Source of the DNA: Heracleum sosnowskyi
Lineage: Eukaryota > Streptophyta > Magnoliopsida > Apiales > Apiaceae
Direction of reading: 5' to 3'
NCBI GenBank assembly: GCA_030848705.1
Contig: JAUIZM010000019.1
Coordinates: forward strand, 186,001 to 250,000
DNA: 64,000 nt
The translations under genes were made by a program, and so were the position numbers. The notes under the pieces are model-generated. The model saw only the letters and a list, made by a program, of their open reading frames with translations, was not told where the DNA came from and did not search any database. Shown piece by piece: positions 22,186 to 30,160 of the stretch (position 1 is the stretch's first letter; every line of letters begins with the position of its first letter).

Positions 22186-22425
22186 TCTACCTAAATAAAT
22201 CATGTTTTGGGAGTAAAGCCAAAGCTGACCTTAAGCATGACGAAATATGGATCTTGGCTCACTGGAAAGATTTAAGAGAAATACTTTCCGAATTAATAGT
22301 TAGGGCTATTTATTTGCTAAAAATAGTGGGAGGTATATAATGATATACCATAATCACTTAAACATAATAATTAATAAATTTGAAACTTAGATTAATTTTA
22401 TGCACTTTAATATTGTAGTTATCAA
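22186..22425 (+). other. Leader of Copia G, left of its gag start
   Basis: This 240-bp stretch lies between the inserted C LTR and the G gag start. It probably represents the G 5' leader, because gag begins at its right edge. The ORF crossing it starts inside the C LTR, so it is chimeric and rejected. Confidence 0.5.
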
Positions 22426-22483
22426 ATGACAAATAACACAAACAACTTCTCTATGCGATCAGTCCTTGAGAAGGACAAGATGA
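22426..22483 (+). pseudogene. gag N-terminus of Copia G, interrupted by E
   Basis: The frame starts ATGACAAATAACACAAAC and reads SVLEKDKM just before the E insertion. It continues after E at 36471 with GTNFLD followed by a stop, matching the N-terminus of plant Copia gag. The last five bases (GATGA, 22479-22483) are the target site duplicated by E. It is not functional, since a stop follows within a few codons of the junction. Confidence 0.8.
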
Positions 22484-22968
22484 TGTTAGGCTCAAGACAT
22501 GTCTGAATACCACTATTAACAAGCCTACACTATGTGACTTTGTCACACTACATGACCTAGTGATTTATATCACTGGGATAGAGTATAGGTCTCTAAATGT
22601 ACTTGTCTTGTTCTCATGAACAATAGCTTTATCATGTATGCTCAGATTTATAATGAGCTTAGTAAAGTTCTTGCATCTAGAATGTATATAGGCCATTGAA
22701 TAATTATCCTGGTAGAAGTTCAGAAGTGTTCATGCAGCAGGATAGAGTTGAATAAGGCCATGAAGAAATAAGTTGCAGGAATTTATCTAAGGCATTATAT
22801 AGCAAAGTCAAAAGAAAGCTATGTCGTGAAGTCACCAATATCCATGTCGTGAAGTGCTATATCGCATAGTCCATTTTGTACTATGTCGAGAAGTCCTCAA
22901 GACACATGTCGTGAAGTGTTGAAGACAGCAAAGTCAAAAGAGCCTAGATCGTGAAGTCCTCAGGAGCC

Positions 22969-23140
22969 CTATGTCGCATAGTCATCAAATGACCTATGTC
23001 GCATAGTCATCAAATGACCTATGTCGCATAGTCGTCAAATGAACTATGTCGCATAGTCGTCAAATGAACTATGTCGCATAGTCGTCAAATGACCTATGTC
23101 GCAAAGTCTTCAAAGGCTACATCGCGTAGTCCTCACAAGG
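22969..23140 (+). repeat. 25-bp tandem array in E U3
   Basis: Units start at 22969, 22994, 23019, 23044, 23069 and 23094, exactly 25 bp apart, with consensus CTATGTCGCATAGTC then RTCAAATGAM; the last is degraded. The core CTATGTCGCATAG is an inverted repeat (CTATG/CATAG) around a central TCG. Looser variants (CTATGTCGTGAAGTC, CTATATCGCATAGTC) precede it from 22820. An identical array is in the 3' LTR at 35651-35822. Confidence 0.95.
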
Positions 23141-23460
23141 GAGATCGCGAAGTCAGGGATAAAGTGGAGTTCACGATATCAACACTTAGCCGTTTATAAC
23201 AAGACAAATTAAGGTACAGAACCAAGAATCAAAGGAGACAAATACTGAAGCATTTGTTCTGGCAAGGTGGTCCAAAGAACAGATGGCAAATCTACAGCTA
23301 AACTTGGAGAGAAAGATAAGAGACAAGCAGCTACAGAAACGGGAAAGACTCCGAAAAGCAGGTGGTCCTTCCTGACTCAGTGAACTTCTTATGGCAGGAC
23401 AAGTTGGACTTTCAGAAGGGGTAGCTGTGTAATATTGTGTGTGCCTAGTTTGTATAGGGG

Positions 23461-23471
23461 AATATATATAT
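23461..23471 (+). promoter_or_regulatory. TATA box of the E LTR
   Basis: AATATATATAT lies about 300 bp downstream of the motif array and about 320 bp before the LTR end. It is the best candidate promoter for the genomic RNA. Confidence 0.6.
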
Positions 23472-23785
23472 CGTGCACACACAACTGTAAGCTAAAAGAG
23501 AGATACACATAGTTATTTGCTAAGCTCTTTTCTCTGTAAGCAAGCAAGTTCAAACTGTTCTTGTTTAGAAGCCAGAAATTCGATTGTGAATTTCCTGGAA
23601 AGCTGTAGTGTTTAATTTGCTTATACAAAGTAGATTAAAGTGATTGTGTGTGTTATTTACTTTCTGCATATTACATATCATAATCACATACAGTTGTTTA
23701 CTTAGTTTTCAAGTTCGAAAAATATATCAAACTATCCATTCACCCCCCCTCTGTCTAGTTTCTAGTAGTATTCATTTCTAACAAG

Positions 23786-23800
23786 TGGTATCAAAGCGGG
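23786..23800 (+). other. Primer binding site of E
   Basis: TGGTATCAAAGCGGG lies 2 nt after the LTR and is complementary to the 3' end of initiator tRNA-Met. Confidence 0.92.
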
Positions 23801-23831
23801 CTGTTAACATACAAACAGTAAAAGATCAAGA

Positions 23832-26225
23832 ATGAGCTCACAGAAACTAAGCAGTATCAAGATTCCTCCCTTTAACAAGGAGCACTACAGTTTATGGAAG
23901 AAGAAGATGTTGCTTTTCATCAAAGCTTCCAACCCCATGTACTTAGATATTCTAAAGCATGGTCCCTTTGTTCCATTGATTGAGATTGGTGAAACTACAG
24001 TAGGCACTGAGATAATACCAGCAAGGCATGTTCCTAAAGATCCCTCAAAATACACTGATCCTGAAAAGGAGAAAGTAGCACTGGATGGACATCTCCAACT
24101 TATCATCTGTGAATCTATGGATTTCAACATGTATGGCACTGTTGCTCACTGCAGTAGTGCAAAGAAGATGTGGGATCTCATAGAAGTGCTCTGTGAAGGA
24201 ACTACTGAAGTAAGAAAGAACAAGAAACAGATTCTTGTCTCACAATATGAAGCCTTCATGGCACAGCCAAAAGAGGGAATCACAAAAGTGTTTGAGAGAT
24301 TCAACAAGCTGATAAATGAGCTCAAACTCTATGACAAGCACTATGAGACAGAAGAGCTTAACATGAAATTCTTACTGACTCTGCCAGACCATTTAGAACC
24401 AAGAATCTCTTCCCTCAAAGAAAGAGATCTAACAAAGATTGGTTTTGATGTCTTGTATGGTGTGTTAAAGACATATGAGCTAGAGCTGTTTCAGAAGAGA
24501 TCCATTCAAGCAAAACAAGGATTAATGGCAAATACCTCTTGTGCCCTCATTGCTGACAATCTAGGTCAAAGAATGGAGTCTCTGAAAGTCAGTCAAGTCA
24601 AGATTGAGGAACTAGAAGATAATGATGATGCTGGTGAAGAAAATCAAGTTGTTTATGATTTGCCTGAGGAGGATGAGTTCTACAGCATAGATGAGCTGGA
24701 AAAGATGGAAAATAAATCTTTTGCTTACATGGCTAGGAGATATCCTAACATTAGGTTCAAGAGGAAGCAGCCATTCAAGCCCAGGTTCAATGGTGGGAAT
24801 GCTGGTGGTTCAGGAAGCTCAAACTCCTTCAACAAGGGAAAAGGGATTGCTGGTGCAGCAAAAGGAGGATACAAATCTGGGAGTGTGGATAGGTCCAAAA
24901 TAAGATGCTATAACTGCAATGAACTTGGGCACTTTGCAACAGAATGCAAGAAGCCCAAACAGATCAAGAAGGATAAAGCATACTTAGAGCTTGAGGCAAA
25001 GTATGAGGCTCTACTCAAGAAACAACAGGGTAAGGCTTTCATTGCTGAGGGAAAGTGCTGGGATGACTCTGATGAGGAAGAAGAGCCAGAGTACTCAAAC
25101 TATGCCTTGATGGCATTTTCTGATGAAGGTGATTCCTCAAATCAGGTACCTATTCTTACTTCTCTTGAAATGACTCCCTCTCAATATAAGCAAACTGTTG
25201 AAGACATGAGTACTGAAATGTTTAACATTCATACTAGCATGTTAGTTGCTAATGAAGAAATTGATAGGCTAACTGCTAAAAACTTGGAGCTTACAGAAAA
25301 GAATGAGAAACTTGAGTTAATGGTTGTGAGCCTTGATGGTTTGAATAGGGAAGTTGAGTATCTCAAAAATAAAGTAATTTGTGCTGAACAAATAGAGAAA
25401 GATCTTAGAGAACAAATTGCTGAAACTGAATTAAAACTGAGAAGCTACAGAAACTCATCTGAACTTATTCAAACCTATCACAAGGAACACACTGAAGACT
25501 GCAAGGTTGGAATTGGTTTTGACTATGAGAATGACAAAGGAAGGAAGAAGGCAAAAGGCAAAGGAAAAGAATCTTTTGTAAACAAAAATACCCCATCAAC
25601 TCTGTCAAGTGTTGAAAAGCCCATCTTCAAAAAGAGTGTTGTTGAGTTTAATGAAGAACTCTTGGTCATTAAACAACAACTTCTTGAAGAAGATGAGGCT
25701 GCTAAAAACACCTCCTCTCTTCCTGAATCTGTCAGTCAGAAAGAGACCAAAGACAACCTTGTCAAGAGTCCTGTAGTCAAGAAAGAAGTTGTTAAGAAAA
25801 AGAAACAAAACAGAAATGGTAAGGTAGGTGTCAACAAGGGAAACAACTATACTTATGTGCCAAATGCTCCCAGGAAACAATGTCAAAAATGTCAATCTGT
25901 CAATCATTTGACTCATAAGTGTAACAAGCCTGAGATAGCTGAAATTGATAACCTAAGTAACCATTCTGCTAGCATACTTTCTAGTCATGATTCATTCTGT
26001 GGAAAGCCAAATTGCATGACATGCTATGTGACTGTGATTGCTAATTGTTTATCTCTTAAGCATAAACTTGACTCTGCACAATCCTGTGAATCACACACAC
26101 ATGTACACACTCACAGAACAGAATCCCCTACTGTGAGGATTGCAACTCATGACAAAAGAAGTGTTAACAAGTATGCTTCTAATTCAACTGGACCCTACCA
26201 AGTGTGGGTACCAAAAACAACTTAG
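23832..26225 (+). CDS. gag: Gag polyprotein of E (797 aa)
   Basis: This is the structural protein of the Copia particle. It binds element RNA and forms the cytoplasmic virus-like capsid. The start is the first ATG after the primer site, followed by the lineage N-terminus (SIKIPPFNKEHYSLWKKKM). The gag core follows: WDLIEVLCEGTTEVRKNK, then LTLPDHLEPRISSLKERD near residue 190. A basic Gly/Ser/Asn-rich linker precedes a CCHC knuckle at residue 359 (CYNCNELGHFATEC). A long helical or coiled-coil segment runs at about 450-570, and a second knuckle-like CQKCQSVNHLTHKC starts at residue 684. At 797 residues it is larger than the gag of most plant Copia elements, which is usual for the SIRE group. 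It ends TAG at 26223-26225; pol starts 11 nt later in another frame. The reading frame is intact. Confidence 0.93.
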   Translation: MSSQKLSSIKIPPFNKEHYSLWKKKMLLFIKASNPMYLDILKHGPFVPLIEIGETTVGTEIIPARHVPKDPSKYTDPEKEKVALDGHLQLIICESMDFNMYGTVAHCSSAKKMWDLIEVLCEGTTEVRKNKKQILVSQYEAFMAQPKEGITKVFERFNKLINELKLYDKHYETEELNMKFLLTLPDHLEPRISSLKERDLTKIGFDVLYGVLKTYELELFQKRSIQAKQGLMANTSCALIADNLGQRMESLKVSQVKIEELEDNDDAGEENQVVYDLPEEDEFYSIDELEKMENKSFAYMARRYPNIRFKRKQPFKPRFNGGNAGGSGSSNSFNKGKGIAGAAKGGYKSGSVDRSKIRCYNCNELGHFATECKKPKQIKKDKAYLELEAKYEALLKKQQGKAFIAEGKCWDDSDEEEEPEYSNYALMAFSDEGDSSNQVPILTSLEMTPSQYKQTVEDMSTEMFNIHTSMLVANEEIDRLTAKNLELTEKNEKLELMVVSLDGLNREVEYLKNKVICAEQIEKDLREQIAETELKLRSYRNSSELIQTYHKEHTEDCKVGIGFDYENDKGRKKAKGKGKESFVNKNTPSTLSSVEKPIFKKSVVEFNEELLVIKQQLLEEDEAAKNTSSLPESVSQKETKDNLVKSPVVKKEVVKKKKQNRNGKVGVNKGNNYTYVPNAPRKQCQKCQSVNHLTHKCNKPEIAEIDNLSNHSASILSSHDSFCGKPNCMTCYVTVIANCLSLKHKLDSAQSCESHTHVHTHRTESPTVRIATHDKRSVNKYASNSTGPYQVWVPKTT

Positions 26226-26236
26226 TCACTTTGTGA

Positions 26237-29200
26237 ATGCAGGGCAACAGGAATAAAAGAGTCATATGGATCTTGGACAGTGGTTGCTCAAGTCACATGA
26301 CTGGTGATATAGCCCTGCTATCACATTTTGAAGAAAAGGCTGGCCCATCAGTAACCTTTGGAAATGACAACATTGGTTATACAATGGGATATGGCAGTGT
26401 CAAGTCTGGGAATGTCATTATTGAAGATGTAGCATTTGTTGAAGGACTGAAGCATAATCTCTTGAGTATTGGACAATTCACCAACAGGGGCTTCAAAGTG
26501 GAATTTGATGAAGACCTTTGTTCAATCTCAAAAAGAGAAAGTGGTGAAGTTGTTCTAACTGGTGTGAAGAAAGGAAGCTTGTTTGTAGCTAATCTCCAGG
26601 CTGCAAATAAGGGAGAAATTTGTTGTTTCTACACAAAAGCCACAAATGAGGAATTCTGGCTGTGGCACAAGAAACTGTCTCACTTGAATGTTCAGGCAAT
26701 GAACTCTCTAACCAAGAGAGAACTCATAAGGGATTTGCCTGCCTTAGAGTTTGTGCAAGATGGAGCATGTGAAGCCTGTCAGAAAGGGAAGATTAAAAGA
26801 TCAAGTCACAAGAACAAGTTGCTCAATACAAACTCAAAACCTCTGCAACTAATTCACATGGACCTATTTGGCCCTGTGAATGTAATGTCCCTTTCCAAAA
26901 AGAAATATGCTTTAGTGATGGTTGATGATTATTCAAGATATACTTGGGTGGAATTCCTATTCTCCAAGGATGAAGCACCTCAAGTCATAATAGAGCATAT
27001 CAAGAGAGTTGATAGAGAAGCACAAAGCACTGGTTCCTCTGTAGTTGCTTTGAGAAGTGATAATGGGACTGAGTTCAGAAATTCAACATTGTATGAGTTT
27101 TGCAAAGATAAAGGAATTTCTCAACAATTCTCAGCTCCTAGGACACCTCAACAAAATGGAGTAGTTGAGAGAAAGAATAGAACTCTCATTGAAGCTGCAA
27201 GGACAATGCTGTTGGATGCAAAGCTACCTACTAGCTTTTGGGCTGATGCTGTTAATACAGCATGCTATGTGCAGAATAGAACATTGATCAATAAGAAGTC
27301 TGGCAAAACTCCTTACTCATTAATGACTGGAAAAAGAGCATCCTTCAAGCACCTGCATGTGTTTGGAAGCAAGTGCTTTGTGATGAAAGATACCTCTGAG
27401 CATGTTGGAAAATTTGATGCTAAAGCATTTGAAGGTATCTTCATTGGATACTCTCTGGAAAGGACAGCATACAGAGTGTCTGTACCTGAGCAACACAAAG
27501 TCATGGAAAGCATGGATGTTACCTTTGATGACAAGAAAACTCCAGGACTGAAAACAAGTGATCAAGACAGTGTGCTATTGAGATTTGAGAATCAAGGTTA
27601 TCTTGAGGATTCTGAAAGTGAAGATGAATCCCCTGTTCAAACTGTTCTAGAAAATGAAATTCTTGAAGTTGACAATCTTCTTCAAACACCTGTGCAAGGA
27701 TTCACAAACACAGGGGGAGAAGAAGAGAATGCAACTGTCAACCAAAATGAGATTGGAACAGATCAAGGAAATGAACAGGGGCACACAAGGAAATGGGACA
27801 GAGCCCACACTAGGGATCAAATCATTGGAGATCCTAGTGAGGGAGTTAGAACAAGAAGGGCAACATTAAACACTTGTCTGTATAGCTGCTTTCTGTCACA
27901 AGAGGAACCTAAATTAATTGAAGAGGCTTTGAAGAATTCTGATTGGATTGTTGCCATGCAAGAAGAGTTGAATCAATTTGAGAAAAACAAAGTATGGGAA
28001 CTAGTGCCACCTCCAAAAGGAAAGAATGTTATTGACACCAAATGGGTGTTCAGGAACAAGATGGATGAAGAAGGAGTGGTTATTAGGAACAAAGCAAGGC
28101 TGGTTGCTAAAGGATATTGTCAGCAAGAAGGTATTGACTATGATGAGACATTTGCACCTGTAGCTAGACTAGAAGCCATCAGAATCTTTCTGGCTTTTGC
28201 AGCTCACTCAGATTTTAAGGTGTATCAAATGGATGTGAAAAGTGCATTTCTCAATGGTGATCTTGCTGAAGAAGTTTATGTGTCTCAACCACCTGGCTTT
28301 GAAAATGAAGACTTCCCAAACTTTGTGTATAGACTGCTCAAGGCACTCTATGGACTCAAACAGGCACCAAGAGCCTGGTATGAAACTCTATCTCAATTCC
28401 TTCTTGAGCATCAATTTACCAGGGGTACAATTGACAAAACCCTATTCTTCAAGAAGCATGGAAATGATATCATTCTAGTTCAAATCTATGTGGATGATAT
28501 CATCTTTGGCTCCTCAAATGAAAAACTCTGTGAAAGGTTCTCTAAGTTGATGCAAAGTAAATATGAGATGAGTATGATGGGAGAGTTAACCTACTTCCTA
28601 GGCCTGCAAGTACATCAAAGGGAGGATGGCATCTTTATAAACCAATCTAAGTATGTCAAGGATCTTTTAAAGAAATATGGTTTAGAAGAGTCATCCCCAG
28701 CTAAAACTCCTATGTCTACTGCAATCAAGCTGGATGAAGACAAGAAAGGCAAGAGAGTTGATATCAAGGTCTATAGAGGAATGGTTGGATCCCTACTCTA
28801 TCTCACAGCTAGCAGGCAAGACATCATGTTTGCCACATGCCTTTGTGCAAGGTTCCAGTCTGATCCCAAGGAATCTCACATGATGGCCATCAAAAGAATT
28901 TTCAAATATCTGAAGGGGACTCCTAATCTTGGGCTATGGTATCCAAAGGGCACTGGGTTCAACCTGGTTGGTTACACAGATTCTGATTATGCTGGATGCA
29001 GGATTGACAGGAAGAGCACCTCTGGAAGCTGTCAATTCCTAGGTCAAAGGTTAGTGTCCTGGTTTAGTAAGAAACAACAGTCCACAGCAACATCCACAGC
29101 TGAAGCTGAATACATTGCTGCTGGAAGTTGCTGTGCTCAATTGCTTTGGATTAGAAATCAACTTATGGATTATGGACTAGTATTGGAACATATTCCTCTG

Positions 29201-29446
29201 ATGTGTGATAATACTAGTGCAATATCCATAGTTGCCAATCCTGTTAATCATTCTACTACAAAGCACATTGAGATCAGGTACCATTTCATTAGGGAACATG
29301 CTGCAAATGGTACCATAGATGTCTCTTATGTTCCAACTGAGAAACAACTAGCTGACATATTTACCAAACCTCTGAATGAAGCAGTCTTTAACAGACTTGT
29401 GAGTGAAATTGGAATGCTCAATCCTTCCTTCAGTTGTTCTAAGTAA
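26237..29446 (+). CDS. pol: Pol polyprotein of E: protease, integrase, RT, RNase H (1069 aa)
   Basis: This polyprotein cuts itself, copies element RNA to DNA and inserts it. Protease has the catalytic DSG at residues 14-16 (WILDSGCSSHMTG). The pre-integrase zinc site follows: WHKKLSHLN, then CEACQKGK. The integrase core shows HMDLFGP, RSDNGTEF and QQNGVVERKNR, giving the D, D and E residues. RT begins WVFRNKMDEEGVV and carries YQMDVKSAFLNG, YGLKQAPRAWY and the catalytic YVDDIIFG at residues 751-758. RNase H has YTDSDYAG, STAEAEYIA and CDNTSA, and the domain ends in the ADIFTKPL motif. All key residues are present and the frame is open. Relative to gag it is in the -1 frame, but TGA at 26234-26236 closes that frame just before ATGCAGGG, so neither stop readthrough nor a simple -1 shift at the gag stop reaches it. 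Re-initiation, or splicing at CAG/GG (26240), must be considered. Confidence 0.95.
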   Translation: MQGNRNKRVIWILDSGCSSHMTGDIALLSHFEEKAGPSVTFGNDNIGYTMGYGSVKSGNVIIEDVAFVEGLKHNLLSIGQFTNRGFKVEFDEDLCSISKRESGEVVLTGVKKGSLFVANLQAANKGEICCFYTKATNEEFWLWHKKLSHLNVQAMNSLTKRELIRDLPALEFVQDGACEACQKGKIKRSSHKNKLLNTNSKPLQLIHMDLFGPVNVMSLSKKKYALVMVDDYSRYTWVEFLFSKDEAPQVIIEHIKRVDREAQSTGSSVVALRSDNGTEFRNSTLYEFCKDKGISQQFSAPRTPQQNGVVERKNRTLIEAARTMLLDAKLPTSFWADAVNTACYVQNRTLINKKSGKTPYSLMTGKRASFKHLHVFGSKCFVMKDTSEHVGKFDAKAFEGIFIGYSLERTAYRVSVPEQHKVMESMDVTFDDKKTPGLKTSDQDSVLLRFENQGYLEDSESEDESPVQTVLENEILEVDNLLQTPVQGFTNTGGEEENATVNQNEIGTDQGNEQGHTRKWDRAHTRDQIIGDPSEGVRTRRATLNTCLYSCFLSQEEPKLIEEALKNSDWIVAMQEELNQFEKNKVWELVPPPKGKNVIDTKWVFRNKMDEEGVVIRNKARLVAKGYCQQEGIDYDETFAPVARLEAIRIFLAFAAHSDFKVYQMDVKSAFLNGDLAEEVYVSQPPGFENEDFPNFVYRLLKALYGLKQAPRAWYETLSQFLLEHQFTRGTIDKTLFFKKHGNDIILVQIYVDDIIFGSSNEKLCERFSKLMQSKYEMSMMGELTYFLGLQVHQREDGIFINQSKYVKDLLKKYGLEESSPAKTPMSTAIKLDEDKKGKRVDIKVYRGMVGSLLYLTASRQDIMFATCLCARFQSDPKESHMMAIKRIFKYLKGTPNLGLWYPKGTGFNLVGYTDSDYAGCRIDRKSTSGSCQFLGQRLVSWFSKKQQSTATSTAEAEYIAAGSCCAQLLWIRNQLMDYGLVLEHIPLMCDNTSAISIVANPVNHSTTKHIEIRYHFIREHAANGTIDVSYVPTEKQLADIFTKPLNEAVFNRLVSEIGMLNPSFSCSK

Positions 29447-30160
29447 ATATGCTGGTTAATTGTTGCAGCAGTAAATTTTCACTGTATTTAAATGATCTAT
29501 TTGTTTGGAGTGAAAATTAGCTGAGATATGATTTATAAATATTTCAGTATTTTACTGCATATTTTTCAAAATCATATTTGTTAGTGGAGTTGTGAGCTTT
29601 TAAGACATCTCGATATAGATGATTTTCAGAGTTCACGACATAGTTCAAATTAAACAGACTTATATCGCAAACTGTTGAGAGTGTGAGACTTCGCGACATA
29701 GTTCATTTCATGAGTTTGCGACATAGTTAATTTTATGACTTCGCGACTTAGAATAACTATATCGACAAGTCTCCATAGTTAACAGAATTTTGATTTAAAT
29801 TAATTTTATTTCAAAATTTGATAAAAGTCTGACAAATTGCTTAAAATTCCAAAAAGAGAGCTTTAGACAGGGTATTTCTACTATATCGCAAAGTCTCCCC
29901 GATCCTTTCATTTTGAAGACTTTGCGACATAGTTCATTGTTGAGACTATGCGATATACTTTACAAGACTTTGCGGTACAGGCCATTTTTGACTTCGCGAC
30001 ATACATATAGACTGTACACATTCATAACTCCATATCGCAGTGTCTCTATCATATAAATACCTTTTTCTAACCGTTTGCAACTTTTCATCTTGTCTATTGC
30101 TCTCAAACTTTCTAACCTAAGCAAAAATTCTCTACTCACTTTCTTACTTTCTCTCTTGAA
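29447..30160 (+). promoter_or_regulatory. pol-ORF3 spacer of E with motif array and TATA-like box
   Basis: This is 714 bp without a convincing ORF. From about 29600 to 30045 it holds about twelve copies of the U3 motif in both orientations. Most are inverted relative to U3, for example GACTTCGCGACATAG at 29687-29701, GAGTTTGCGACATAG at 29712, GACTTTGCGACATAG near 29919 and GACTTCGCGACATAC near 29990. Some are direct, such as CTATATCGCAAAGTC near 29881. A TATA-like box TATAAATA lies at 30052-30059, about 100 bp before the ORF3 ATG, followed by pyrimidine-rich leader. This is the layout of a promoter for ORF3; that function is inferred. Confidence 0.6.

Larger units (their letters stand above)
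22484..23783 (+). repeat. 5' LTR of E
   Basis: The LTR runs from TGTTAGGCTCAAG to TTTCTAACA. U3 holds the reiterated CTATGTCGCATAGTC-type motif from about 22820 to 23160. A TATA box follows at about 23461, and a C-run CCCCCCC lies near the end (about 23744). ORFs inside (23186-23482, 23389-23628) recur identically in the 3' LTR and are not genes. Confidence 0.97.

Noticed and set aside
22146..22340. 64-aa + ORF
   Set aside because: It starts inside the C LTR and continues into the G leader across an insertion junction, so it is a chimera.
22969..23140. CRISPR-like repeat array
   Set aside because: The units are uniform 25-bp tandem repeats without variable spacers, inside a plant LTR, and are duplicated in the other LTR.
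23186..23628. 98-aa and 79-aa minus ORFs, also at 35868-36310
   Set aside because: The identical pair occurs because they lie in the two E LTRs. They show no domain, and they cover the TATA region on the opposite strand.
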